The notes beneath the pieces were generated by a model. That model saw nothing but the letters and a program-made list of their open reading frames with translations, was not told the DNA's origin and did not search any database. A DNA stretch of 64,000 bases, taken from Pseudomonadota bacterium. Lineage in GTDB: Bacteria > Pseudomonadota > Alphaproteobacteria > Acetobacterales > Acetobacteraceae. The stretch covers positions 1 to 64,000 of the forward strand of contig JAJZES010000015.1 in NCBI GenBank assembly GCA_021845985.1. The letters are read 5' to 3'. This document shows positions 1-7,960 of the stretch, piece after piece. The position numbers and the translations under genes were made by a program. The first letter of the stretch is position 1. Each line of letters begins with the position of its first letter.

Positions 1-1
1 G

Positions 2-268
2 GGTTGGTGGCTGCCTCGGGCTGGCGACCGGCGGCACCGGGCGGCCCGGCTCGCGCATGGCGGCATTCGATGCCGTCTTCGCATCGCCCTCATTGGCAAT
101 GGCGACTTCGATCGTTTCCCCGTCCGACAGCGCCTCGGCCACGTCCGGGTGCTCGAACACCACATCGCTGTCGCCCGGCTTGCGGACGTTCACGCCAAAC
201 GATGCGGCAACCGACTCCAACGTGGTAATTCGCCAGTCCCGCGGGTTGGCCCGCATGTCCTCAGGCAT
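2..268 (-). CDS. HicA-like mRNA interferase family protein, partial at window edge
   Basis: The reading frame starts at an ATG at 268 and runs off the left edge without a stop (89 residues seen). Residues 8-44 match the N-terminal half of the HicA (YcfA-like) toxin fold: NPRDWRI, then a helix, then VRKPG and VVFEHP. In HicA toxins the motif is G-[GS]-S-H-x-x-F, and the His is catalytic. Here it reads GDSDVVF, so the His is Asp. The following sequence also lacks the usual VPxxRPIKPxY segment. This suggests an inactive or diverged relative. No hicB partner is visible in the window; one could lie to the left. The match is by motif only. Confidence 0.5.
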   Translation of the reverse strand, partial: MPEDMRANPRDWRITTLESVAASFGVNVRKPGDSDVVFEHPDVAEALSDGETIEVAIANEGDAKTASNAAMREPGRPVPPVASPRQPPT

Positions 269-499
269 CTTATCTTGTGGCTTACATCAGCTCTGGCAGT
301 ATCGGCTGCGTTATCAGTCAAGCACACTCGCCGTTGCCGCTGGTGATCCACTGCGTGATGATGGCGGGGAGAATCGAGTGGAGGGGGCAAGGTGCCAGGG
401 GGAGGGATTTAGCGCGCGGTGGCGTAGCCGCAGGTGCCGTGGCGTGCCGGGCAATCCCGATCGTCGCCCGGCTGTGCGCCGACAGCGCCTGTGCCGGCC

Positions 500-1276
500 T
501 CAGCCTTGTCCGGTCAGCACCGATTTCAGGAACTCCTGCGTGCGTGGCTGCTCGGGGCTGGAAAAGATGCGCTCGGGCGTTCCCTGTTCGACGATCCGGC
601 CAGCCGCGAAAAAGCACACGCGATCGGAGATTTCCCGGGCAAACCGCATCTCGTGCGTGACCAGCAGCATGGTCAGGTCATGTTCGTGGGCGAGCGTGCG
701 GATCACGCCGAGCACCTCGCCGACCAGTTGCGGATCGAGCGCGGAGGTCGGCTCGTCGAACAGCAGCACACGCGGCCGCATCGCCATCGCGCGCGCGATG
801 GCGACGCGCTGTTGCTGGCCGCCCGAGAGCTGGCTGGGGAACTGATCGCGCTTGTCCAGCAGGCCAACCAGCCGCAGCAATTCGAGCGCCCGTGCCTCCG
901 CCGCGTCGCGCCGCATGTCCAGCACCGCGATCGGCGCTTCGACGATGTTGCGCAGCACCGACATATGCGGGAACAGATTGAAGCTCTGAAACACCATGCC
1001 GACGTTCTTGCGCAGGTCGCGCAGATGCTTGTCCGACGCCATGAACGGGCCGCGCCCGTTTGGCTCGTGATATGACAGATCACCGAGCGTCAGCGTGCCC
1101 TCCTGGAACGGCTCGAGCGTCATCAGGATGCGCAGCACGGTGGACTTGCCGGACCCGGACGGCCCGATCAACGTCACCTTCTCGCCGGGCTGAACCGCGA
1201 AATTGAAGCGGTCGAGCACAGTCAGCGGACCGAAGCGCTTGTTGACGTCGGTGAACCGGATCAATGGTGGATTCAT
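500..1276 (-). CDS. ehuA: Ectoine/hydroxyectoine ABC transporter ATP-binding protein
   Basis: A 258-residue polar-amino-acid (GlnQ-type) ABC ATPase that would energise import of ectoines at the inner membrane. Visible motifs are Walker A GPSGSGKS (38-45), the Q-loop in VFQSFN (near 97), signature LSGGQ (150-154), Walker B LLFDE (171-175) and the switch His in VTHEM (near 208). Its ATG overlaps the stop of the upstream permease gene by 4 bases, and it is the last gene of the minus-strand ehuBCDA block. Assignment to ectoine rather than another amino acid rests on the adjoining doeAB/eutBC genes. The ATPase sequence alone only says polar amino-acid family. Confidence 0.88.
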   Translation of the reverse strand: MNPPLIRFTDVNKRFGPLTVLDRFNFAVQPGEKVTLIGPSGSGKSTVLRILMTLEPFQEGTLTLGDLSYHEPNGRGPFMASDKHLRDLRKNVGMVFQSFNLFPHMSVLRNIVEAPIAVLDMRRDAAEARALELLRLVGLLDKRDQFPSQLSGGQQQRVAIARAMAMRPRVLLFDEPTSALDPQLVGEVLGVIRTLAHEHDLTMLLVTHEMRFAREISDRVCFFAAGRIVEQGTPERIFSSPEQPRTQEFLKSVLTGQG

Positions 1277-1965
1277 CGCAGCGCCACCCCCGCCTTGGGC
1301 AAGATGCGTTCAAGCGCGTGGATGCCAACCGAACACAGCGTGGTCATGATCGGAAAGATCAGGCCGACCAGCGACAGCGGCACGAGATATTCAAAGGTCC
1401 GGTCGCCGATCATGTTGGCCAGGTTCAGCATGTCGAGCACGGTCACCACCGAGAGCACGGGCGTCTCCTTGAGCATGGACACGGCATAGTTGCCCATCGC
1501 GGGGGCGATGCGCGGGATCGTCTGCGGAATCACAATGTCGCGGTAGATGCGGAACCGCGACAGGTTCAGCGCCGTCGCCGCCTCCCATTGTTCGCGCGGC
1601 ACGGCATCGAAACCGCCGCGGTAAACTTCGGAAGTGTAGGCGGAGTATTGCAGGCCGAGCGCCAGAACGCCGGTCAGGAAGGCCGGCAGGATCACGCCAT
1701 AGTCAGGCAGGACGTAGTAGAGAAAAAACAACTGTATCAGTAGCGGCGTGTCGCGGATGAATTCGACGATACAGGCGGCGCCCCACGACACCGCCCTGAT
1801 CCGCGACCGGCGCAGCAGAGACCACGCCAGACCGAGCACCAGGGCGAAGACGAAGCCCGCCACCGCCGCCTCGAGGGTGACGATCAGGCCGATGCCGAGA
1901 ATGGGCAGGATGGACAGCGCATAGGCGAGCCTGGAGGAGGTATCATAGGTGAAGCCGTACATCAT
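1273..1965 (-). CDS. ehuD: Ectoine/hydroxyectoine ABC transporter permease
   Basis: A 230-residue HisM/GlnP-type permease. Hydrophobic segments begin right after the N terminus ([17 protein letters not shown]), and the cytoplasmic EAA-like loop reads [15 protein letters not shown] place the start at the first ATG of an MMYGFTYD N terminus, because the frame upstream is arginine-rich out-of-frame sequence from the neighbouring permease gene. The stop overlaps the ATPase start (ATGA). With EhuC it would form the heterodimeric membrane channel of the importer. Substrate specificity is inferred from the surrounding ectoine-degradation genes. Confidence 0.85.
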   Translation of the reverse strand: MMYGFTYDTSSRLAYALSILPILGIGLIVTLEAAVAGFVFALVLGLAWSLLRRSRIRAVSWGAACIVEFIRDTPLLIQLFFLYYVLPDYGVILPAFLTGVLALGLQYSAYTSEVYRGGFDAVPREQWEAATALNLSRFRIYRDIVIPQTIPRIAPAMGNYAVSMLKETPVLSVVTVLDMLNLANMIGDRTFEYLVPLSLVGLIFPIMTTLCSVGIHALERILPKAGVALR

Positions 1966-1975
1966 GGCACATTGC

Positions 1976-2641
1976 TCATTGCTGCATGCCGCGCGGGAAC
2001 GCCGCACCACGGCGCGCCTTGTGTTCGAGGAAGCGCATGACAGCCGACAGGACCAGCGCCATGACGAAATAGCCCAGCAGGGTAAGCGTGTAGATCCGCG
2101 CACTGTCGAGCGTGATGTTGCGGAGCTGCTGCGCCCGGAACGTCAGGTCGGCGATCGAGATCAGCGACACCAAAGCGGTGTCCTTCAGGTTCTGCACGGC
2201 AAGATTGCCGAATGCCGGCATCATCTCGATCACCGTCTGCGGCAGCGTTATATGCAGCAGGGTGTAGCGGCGGGAGAAGTTCAGCGCCCTGGCAGCCTCG
2301 ATCTGGACGTCGGGCACCGATTGCAGGCCGCCGCGCACGACTTCGGCGCCGTAGGCACCAATGTTGAGCGACAGGCCGACGATGCCGGTGGTGAACGGGT
2401 CAAGCGACACGCCGATCAGCGGCAGGGCGTAATAGAGCCAGAACAGTTTGACCAACAGCGGCGTGCCACGCATGAACTCGATGTAAAACAGCGCAATCCG
2501 GGCAACGACCGGGCCGCCCTCCACCCGTGCCACCCCGACGATGAAGGCGATGGCCGCGCCGAGCAGCGTCGAGATCACCGCAATGATTGCGGTGATCCCG
2601 GCGCCGCGGGTCAGTATGGCCAGATCATGAACCCAGGTCAT
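1976..2641 (-). CDS. ehuC: Ectoine/hydroxyectoine ABC transporter permease
   Basis: A 221-residue amino-acid ABC permease with the family landmarks FMRGTPLLVKLF and the EAA loop VQIEAARALNFSRRY. Several membrane segments are evident, including one from about residue 12 to 35. It lies 10 bases upstream of the second permease and 12 bases downstream of the binding-protein gene, so all four transport genes look co-transcribed. The length is normal for the HisM family. Assignment as EhuC is by order (B-C-D-A) and context; sequence similarity to other polar amino-acid permeases is also strong. Confidence 0.85.
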   Translation of the reverse strand: MTWVHDLAILTRGAGITAIIAVISTLLGAAIAFIVGVARVEGGPVVARIALFYIEFMRGTPLLVKLFWLYYALPLIGVSLDPFTTGIVGLSLNIGAYGAEVVRGGLQSVPDVQIEAARALNFSRRYTLLHITLPQTVIEMMPAFGNLAVQNLKDTALVSLISIADLTFRAQQLRNITLDSARIYTLTLLGYFVMALVLSAVMRFLEHKARRGAAFPRGMQQ

Positions 2642-2653
2642 GCCGCGGCAGGG

Positions 2654-3520
2654 TCACTTCCCCGCACAGAGATCGGACATGGACTTGCTCTGGGCGGCCT
2701 TGATGCTCTCCGGGCTGAGGCCGTATTTGGCCAGGATCTTCGGATAGGCTTCGGTTTTTTTGAATTCAATCAACGCGTTGTTGAACGCCTTGTAAAGCTC
2801 GACATCGTTCAGGCGGAAGTCGAAGCCGCCGTAGGAACGCGCGGGCTTGCCCTTGATGATCGGATCCTTGAAGGGTTCGGCCTGCTCGACCGCGGCATCG
2901 CCGGAGGTCTTGACCAGTTCGCCGACCGTCAGCTCGGTGGCGGCATAGGCGTCGGCGCGGCCGGTCTTGACCGTCGAGAGCGCGTCGGCATTGGCCTGGA
3001 TCATCACGATTTGCGAATCGGCAATGCCCATCGCGTGCAGGAAGTCGATCTGGTCGGCGCCCGCGACGATGGCGACCTTCAGGGCCGGATTGGCCTTGAT
3101 GTCCTCATAGCCGTGCAGGTTTTTCGGATTGCCCTTCGCCACCAGGAGACCTTCGCCGTACGAGGAGTTCGGCTCGGTGAACGCCACCTGCTTGCAGCGG
3201 TCGGGCAGGATGTTCATCTCGGCACCGACGAAGTCGTAGCGCCGTGCCTTGATCCCCGGGATCAGCGTGCCGAACGGCGTCACCGACCAGGCGATGTCCT
3301 TCACCCCGAGACTTTTCCACACTTCGGCGGCGACCTCGGGGCCGATGCCCTTGGCGTTGCCGTCGCCGTCCACGAAGCTGTAGGGCACCTCGTTGGCACT
3401 TGCGCCGCGCACGAAGCCCGCCGATTTCACGTCCTTGAGGCTGGTGGCGGACGCCGTTGCAGCCCCCAGGCCAAGCGCCAGCAGGCTACTCGTCAGGCAG
3501 AGAATAAGACGGTTCAGCAT
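2654..3520 (-). CDS. ehuB: Ectoine/hydroxyectoine periplasmic binding protein
   Basis: A 288-residue extracellular solute-binding protein (family 3 fold). It has a clear signal peptide: basic N terminus, hydrophobic stretch LILCLTSSLLALGLGAA and an ASA-type cleavage site near residue 25. The mature part shows family features such as NEVPYSFVDGDGN and WSVTPFGTLIPGIKARRYDFVG. It would capture ectoine in the periplasm and deliver it to EhuCD/EhuA. It is the first transport gene after doeB, separated by about 80 bases. I call it EhuB because of its neighbours; binding of ectoine has not been shown for this sequence. Confidence 0.88.
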   Translation of the reverse strand: MLNRLILCLTSSLLALGLGAATASATSLKDVKSAGFVRGASANEVPYSFVDGDGNAKGIGPEVAAEVWKSLGVKDIAWSVTPFGTLIPGIKARRYDFVGAEMNILPDRCKQVAFTEPNSSYGEGLLVAKGNPKNLHGYEDIKANPALKVAIVAGADQIDFLHAMGIADSQIVMIQANADALSTVKTGRADAYAATELTVGELVKTSGDAAVEQAEPFKDPIIKGKPARSYGGFDFRLNDVELYKAFNNALIEFKKTEAYPKILAKYGLSPESIKAAQSKSMSDLCAGK

Positions 3521-3601
3521 GGTGGTCGCCCTCGCGTTGCCGGATCGGCACGATTGCCGCCGGTCTGGATCAGTGCATCGCTCCGCATCGCGGCGGAGGT
3601 C

Positions 3602-4609
3602 TCAATCGCCGGCAGCCGCGACCGCGACCACCGTGAGGCAGTCGCCGACCGTGACGATGCCGGGAAAGTGGCGCGCCGCGAGCACGCCATCGATGGCCGC
3701 GCGATGCTCGAACGGTGCCGCGCCGGTCTGCGTCAGCGGGTGGATGCGGGCGAGGCATTCGCCGCTGGCCACGCGCTCGCCCAGATCCTTGAGTGGTTCG
3801 ACGAGACCGTCCTGCGCGGCAAAGCCGAAGCAGTCGTCGGACGGCATGTCGAGCCAGCGGCTCGGGCCGGCTTGCGGCACGCCGCGCAGGATGCCGGCGT
3901 GCTTGAGCACGTTGCGCACACCGGTCTTGGCGATGCGGACGCTCTGCGCCGTTGCCGTGCCGCCGCCGCGCAGTTCGGTGGTAAGGAACACCTTGCCCAT
4001 CTGCTCGGCGGTCGTGTCGTACATGCCGACCGCGTCGATCTCGATCATCTTCATTGAGTACGGCGCCGCGAATGCCGCCACGGCGGCGAAGCAGCGCCGC
4101 TGCTGCTCCTTGTCGGGCAGCGCGTGGGCCGCCGCGTACGGCAGGAAGTCCAGCGTACGGCCGCCGGAATGGAAATCGAGCACGATGTCGGCCAGCGGCA
4201 GCAGCGCGCGGGTGACGTAGTCGGCGATCTTTTCGGTGATGCTGCCGTCCGGCCGGCCGGGAAAGCAGCGGTTGAGATTGCCCCGGTCGATTGGCGAGGT
4301 GCGTGTGCCGGCGCGGAACGCCGGGTAGTTCATCGCCGGCAGAATGATGACGCGCCCGCTGACATCGGCCGCCGACAGGCTGCGGGCGAGATCGAACAGC
4401 GCCACCGGGCCTTCATATTCGTCGCCGTGGTTGCCGCCGGTCAGCAGCGCCGTCGGGCCGTCGCCGCTGCCGATCACCGCAATCGGGATCATCACCGATC
4501 CCCAGGCGGACTCGTCGCGGCTGTACGGCAGTCGCAGATGCCCGTGCTGCACCCCTGCCCTGGCGAAATCGACGCTGGCGACGACGGCAGAGGGACGCGA
4601 CGTGGTCAC
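3602..4609 (-). CDS. doeB: N-alpha-acetyl-L-2,4-diaminobutyrate deacetylase (DoeB/EutE)
   Basis: A 335-residue zinc deacylase of the succinylglutamate desuccinylase/aspartoacylase (M14-like) family. Zinc ligands and catalytic residues are visible: NHGDEYEG (His61, Glu64), DFHSGG (His147) and TTELRGGG (Glu212). It would deacetylate N-alpha-acetyl-diaminobutyrate, the product of ectoine ring opening. The start is a GTG that overlaps the doeA stop (GTGA), giving the SRPSAVVASVDF N terminus. A longer upstream frame is only the shadow of doeA. It sits between doeA and ehuB in one transcription direction. Confidence 0.9.
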   Translation of the reverse strand: MTTSRPSAVVASVDFARAGVQHGHLRLPYSRDESAWGSVMIPIAVIGSGDGPTALLTGGNHGDEYEGPVALFDLARSLSAADVSGRVIILPAMNYPAFRAGTRTSPIDRGNLNRCFPGRPDGSITEKIADYVTRALLPLADIVLDFHSGGRTLDFLPYAAAHALPDKEQQRRCFAAVAAFAAPYSMKMIEIDAVGMYDTTAEQMGKVFLTTELRGGGTATAQSVRIAKTGVRNVLKHAGILRGVPQAGPSRWLDMPSDDCFGFAAQDGLVEPLKDLGERVASGECLARIHPLTQTGAAPFEHRAAIDGVLAARHFPGIVTVGDCLTVVAVAAAGD

Positions 4610-5823
4610 GGCTTCACCAGCAGCCGGCGCGGCACGTTCGCCAGGCATTCGACGCCGGTTTCGGTGATGGCGATGCTTTCGGTGATCTCCAGCCCCATGT
4701 TTTCGAGCCACAGGCCGGTCATGAAGTGGAACGTCATGCCGGGCCGCAGTTCGGTGCGGTCGCCCGGACGCAGGCTCATCGTCCGCTCGCCCCAGTCGGG
4801 CGGATAGCTCAGGCCGATCGGATAGCCGGTGCGGTTGTCCTTGATGATGCCGTGGCGCTTCAGCACGGCGAAGAAAGCGTTGGCGATGTCCTCGCAGGTG
4901 TTGCCAGGCCTGGCCGCGGCGAGGCCGGCCGCCATGCCCTCCAGCGTCGCCTGCTCGGCATCGCGAAAGGCCGGCGTCGGCGTGCCGAGAAACACGGTGC
5001 GCGACAGCGGACAATGGTAGCGGCGATAGCACCCGGCGATTTCAAAGAACGTGCCCTCGCCCTGGCGCAGCGGCCGATCGTCCCAGGTCAAATGCGGCGC
5101 CGCCGCGTCGGCGCCCGACGGCAACAGCGGCACGATGGCGGCATAATCGCCGCCCAGACCATCGACGCCGCGCACACCGGCGGCGAGGATCTCGGCCACC
5201 AGATCGTTCTTGCGCATCCCCGGTTCGACGATTTCGGCAATGCGGGCGTGCATCGCCGCGACGATGCGGCCGGCCACGCGCATGTAGTCCAGCTCGGTCG
5301 GGCTTTTGACGGCGCGCTGCCAATTGACCAGCGCCGTCGCATCTTTGAAGCAAGCATTCGGCAAATGCGTCTGCAATGCCGCATAGGCGGCGGCGGAAAA
5401 ATAGTAATTGTCCATCTCGACGCCGATTTCGGCCTTGCCCCAGCCGCGCCCGGCGATCACGTCGGAGAGCAAATCCATCGGGTGGCGCTCGGCCGATTGC
5501 ACGTAATGGTCCGGGTAGCCGATGATGTCGGCCGCGCCGAGCCATGTCGTGCGAATGGCGCCCTGCGCGTCCTGGCCGCGGCCGAACCACACCGGCGCGC
5601 CGTCGAGGGCGAGCAGCACGCATTGATGCACATAGAACGACCAGCCGTCATAGCCGGTCAGCCAGTGCATGTTCGACGGATCGGTGACGACCAGCAACTC
5701 GATGCCGGCGCGCTGCATGGCGACGCGGGTCTTGTCCAGCCGGGCGGCAAACTCGGCGTGGCTGAAATTGAGGATCGGCTCGATCAAGCGATCTGTCCTT
5801 TGCTGCGGACGGGAGGGGGTCAT
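4606..5823 (-). CDS. doeA: Ectoine hydrolase (DoeA/EutD)
   Basis: A 405-residue M24-peptidase (creatinase/prolidase-fold) protein matching ectoine hydrolase, which opens the ectoine ring to N-acetyl-diaminobutyrate. Visible features are the N-terminal creatinase-like domain with DPSNMHWLTGYDGWSFYVHQ and the C-terminal pita-bread domain with MRKNDLVAEI, FFEIAGCYRRYHCPLSR and GNTCEDIANAFF. DoeA proteins lose some of the metal ligands of true aminopeptidases, and the LSR in place of an aspartate-rich motif fits that. It overlaps eutC upstream and doeB downstream by 4 bases each, so translation of all three is probably coupled. Confidence 0.92.
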   Translation of the reverse strand: MTPSRPQQRTDRLIEPILNFSHAEFAARLDKTRVAMQRAGIELLVVTDPSNMHWLTGYDGWSFYVHQCVLLALDGAPVWFGRGQDAQGAIRTTWLGAADIIGYPDHYVQSAERHPMDLLSDVIAGRGWGKAEIGVEMDNYYFSAAAYAALQTHLPNACFKDATALVNWQRAVKSPTELDYMRVAGRIVAAMHARIAEIVEPGMRKNDLVAEILAAGVRGVDGLGGDYAAIVPLLPSGADAAAPHLTWDDRPLRQGEGTFFEIAGCYRRYHCPLSRTVFLGTPTPAFRDAEQATLEGMAAGLAAARPGNTCEDIANAFFAVLKRHGIIKDNRTGYPIGLSYPPDWGERTMSLRPGDRTELRPGMTFHFMTGLWLENMGLEITESIAITETGVECLANVPRRLLVKP

Positions 5824-6812
5824 GTGGCGAATCCCTGGCCGAGACCGGCCGCCAGCGCGCGGGCATGGGCGAGGCTGGCGATGGCGGTGTCCTGTACGCC
5901 GGTACCTGTCAGGTCGCAGAGCGTGATGGCCGCCGCGTCGCTGCGGCCCGGGCGCGTCCCGGCGATCACCTGGCCGAGTTCGGCGAAGACGCGATCATCC
6001 GCCACCAGCCCCGCAGCGATCGCATGATGCAGTTCGCCCAGACGGCGCGTCTGCGTCAGCCGGTCGGCGACATAGGTGGCACGCGCGACCAGAAGCGGCT
6101 CGATTTCGTTCTTGTGCTCGGCGTCCGATCCCATGGCGGTGATGTGCTGGCCGGGCGCGATCCACGCCGAGCGCAAAATCGGCTGCGTCGCCGGTGTGGT
6201 GGTGACAACGATGTCGGCGCCGCGGCAGGCCGCCTGTGGGTCGGCTTCGGCGCCGACGGCGATGCCCAGCTCGGCGCTCAGCGTCTCTGCCAGCGCCGCG
6301 GCGCGGCCGGCATCGCGCGCCCAGAGCGTCGCCCGCTCAATCGGGCGCACGAGCCGCAGCGCGGCGAGTTGCAGCCGCGCCTGCTCGCCGGCGCCGAAGA
6401 TGGCGACCGCGGCGGCGTCCGGCCGGGCGAGGTGGCGGGCGGCGACGGCGCCGGCGGCGGCGGTGCGCAGCGCGGTCAGGTAGCCGTTGTCGAGCAGCAC
6501 CGCCTGCACCAGCCCGGTGCGGGCGCTGAACAGGATCATCAGGCCATTGAGGCTGGGCAGGCCGAGTTTGGGATTGTCGAAGAAGCCGGGGCTGACCTTG
6601 ATCGCGAAGCCGTCGAGGCCGGGGACGTACGCGGTCTTGACGTCCACTTCGCCGCGATGCTCGGCGATGTCCAGGCGCAGGACCGGCGGCATCACCACGG
6701 CTTGAGTGGCGAGGGCGGCGAAGGCCTGCTCGACGCAATCGACGGCGGCGGCATCCAGCGCCACGCAGGCGCGCAGCTCCGCCTCGCTGAGAATGAGCAT
6801 TTGCGCCATCAA
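5820..6812 (-). CDS. eutC: Ornithine cyclodeaminase-like hydroxyectoine utilisation protein EutC
   Basis: A 330-residue member of the ornithine cyclodeaminase / mu-crystallin family. The NAD(P)-binding motif is AIFGAGEQARLQLAAL (about 140-155), followed by ADIVVTTTPATQPIL and the GSDAEHKNEIEP loop. In characterised clusters EutB and EutC are linked to conversion of 5-hydroxyectoine to ectoine. The stop overlaps the doeA start and the start overlaps the eutB stop, both by 4 bases. The assignment depends on the context, since the family also contains alanine and ornithine enzymes. Confidence 0.86.
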   Translation of the reverse strand: MMAQMLILSEAELRACVALDAAAVDCVEQAFAALATQAVVMPPVLRLDIAEHRGEVDVKTAYVPGLDGFAIKVSPGFFDNPKLGLPSLNGLMILFSARTGLVQAVLLDNGYLTALRTAAAGAVAARHLARPDAAAVAIFGAGEQARLQLAALRLVRPIERATLWARDAGRAAALAETLSAELGIAVGAEADPQAACRGADIVVTTTPATQPILRSAWIAPGQHITAMGSDAEHKNEIEPLLVARATYVADRLTQTRRLGELHHAIAAGLVADDRVFAELGQVIAGTRPGRSDAAAITLCDLTGTGVQDTAIASLAHARALAAGLGQGFAT

Positions 6813-7843
6813 TGCAGCGCCGCCTGGCGCCGGCAGGGCGCGGTCGCGGTCGCCGTCGCGGTCGCGGTCCAGCTTCCGGCGACGATGCTCCGATGCACGG
6901 CAGGATCAATATTGTCGCCCGACAGCAGCACCGCGACCGGCCCGCGGGCGGTGACTTTGCCGGCGAGCAACGCGGCGATGCCAACCGCCCCGGCGCCCTC
7001 GACGGTCTCGCCGTCGGCGGTGAAGGCATGCCGGATGCCGGCCGCGATCTCCTCCTCGGACAGCAGGATGACGTCGTCGAGCAGGGCGCGGCACAGGGCG
7101 AAGCTGTATCGGTTGGTCAGGCCGATGCCGCCGCCGAGCGAGTCGGCCAGCGTCGGCAGTTCCGCCACCGCCACCGGCTTGCCCGCCGCGAGGCTTGCAT
7201 GCATCGCCGCGCCGCGAGCCATCGACACCGCGACCACCCGCGCCCGCGGCCGCAACGCCTTCACCGCCGCCGCCACGCCCGCGGCGAGGCCGCCGCCCGA
7301 CAGCGGGACCAGCACCAGCTCCAGGTCAGGCATCGCCTCGGCGATCTCCAGGCCGATGGTGCCCTGGCCGGCGATCACGTCGCGATGGTCGAAGGGGGGG
7401 ATTTCGCTCAGTCCCTGGTCTTCGACGAGGCGCTCGACCGCCGCCTGGGCGTCGTCCTGCGACTGACCGACGAGATGGATTTCGGCGCCGAGCGCCCGTA
7501 CCGCCGCGACCTTGTTGGCCGGGACGAGGTGCGACATGCAGACGACGGCACGCGCACCGGCGATGCGCGCGGCATGCGCCAGCGCGCGGCCGTGATTGCC
7601 GGTGGAGGCCGTCACCAGCCCGCGCTGGCGCGCCGCATCCCCCAGCACAGCCACCGCGTTGCTGGCGCCGCGCAGCTTGAAACTGCCGGTGGCAAGCCGA
7701 GCTTCACATTTCAGCAGCACCGGCTGACCGCAAACCGCCGACAGGGCGGCGGACGGCAGCAGCGGCGTCGGCAGCGCCAGTTGCGCCAGCCGCTGCCGCG
7801 CGGCCTGGATTTCCGACAGACCGACGCTCTGGCTGTTCGGCAT
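6809..7843 (-). CDS. eutB: Threonine dehydratase-like hydroxyectoine utilisation protein EutB
   Basis: A 344-residue fold-type II PLP enzyme. The PLP lysine lies in TGSFKLRGA (Lys56), and the glycine-rich phosphate loop is LVPLSGGGLAAG (about residue 180). Other family marks are ASTGNHGRALA and MSHLVPANK. It belongs with EutC to the hydroxyectoine branch and is the first gene of the minus-strand catabolic block after enuR. The last residues are a Thr-Ala repeat encoded by a hexanucleotide repeat just before the stop, so the C terminus is likely variable between strains. A generic threonine/serine dehydratase is the alternative reading. Confidence 0.87.
   Translation of the reverse strand: MPNSQSVGLSEIQAARQRLAQLALPTPLLPSAALSAVCGQPVLLKCEARLATGSFKLRGASNAVAVLGDAARQRGLVTASTGNHGRALAHAARIAGARAVVCMSHLVPANKVAAVRALGAEIHLVGQSQDDAQAAVERLVEDQGLSEIPPFDHRDVIAGQGTIGLEIAEAMPDLELVLVPLSGGGLAAGVAAAVKALRPRARVVAVSMARGAAMHASLAAGKPVAVAELPTLADSLGGGIGLTNRYSFALCRALLDDVILLSEEEIAAGIRHAFTADGETVEGAGAVGIAALLAGKVTARGPVAVLLSGDNIDPAVHRSIVAGSWTATATATATAPCRRQAALH
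6841..6869 (+). repeat. Hexanucleotide tandem repeat in the 3' end of eutB
   Basis: About five copies of CGGTCG with one substitution (CCGTCG) lie in tandem within the eutB coding end. On the coding strand they specify alternating Thr-Ala residues. The unit is a multiple of three, so slippage would change length without breaking the frame. Confidence 0.8.
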
Positions 7844-7890
7844 TCGTGTAATTGCCTTGCCTGCCGCAGGCTCAAGTTGCCGGCGGCGAC

Positions 7891-7919
7891 ATGCTTGGAC
7901 AGTCGCTGTTTCAAGTCAA
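7891..7919 (-). promoter_or_regulatory. Candidate sigma70-type promoter for eutB-doe-ehu
   Basis: On the minus strand a TTGACT element (7914-7919) is followed, after 17 bases, by AAGCAT (7891-7896), about 50 bases before the eutB ATG. The -35 match is good and the -10 match is weak (about 3 of 6). This stretch is clearly more AT-rich than the neighbouring genes, which supports a promoter between enuR and eutB. Confidence 0.35.
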
Positions 7920-7931
7920 TCTAAACATTGA
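7916..7931. promoter_or_regulatory. Candidate EnuR operator (inverted repeat)
   Basis: TCAAT, six bases, then ATTGA form a short palindrome overlapping the proposed -35 element of the eutB promoter. A MocR-type repressor of this pathway is encoded next door, so it is the natural candidate ligand. The site is inferred from symmetry and position only. Confidence 0.3.
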
Positions 7932-7960
7932 ACCATTACATTTGATCCGGCCGCCGCCGG

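Noticed and set aside
269-499. Possible gene in the gap between the HicA-like fragment and ehuA
   Set aside because: No frame with a family-like sequence was found. A weak TTGACT exists near 318 but without a convincing -10.
1949-4057. A long open frame on the plus strand covering the ehuB and doeB regions
   Set aside because: Its translation is rich in Arg, His, Gly and Asp with no recognisable domain, as expected for the antisense of high-GC genes. The minus-strand frames have clear transporter and zinc-enzyme motifs.
3602-5032. Longer start for doeB at 5032
   Set aside because: The extra N terminus is the shadow of doeA in another frame. The GTG at 4607-4609 overlaps the doeA stop and yields a normal DoeB.
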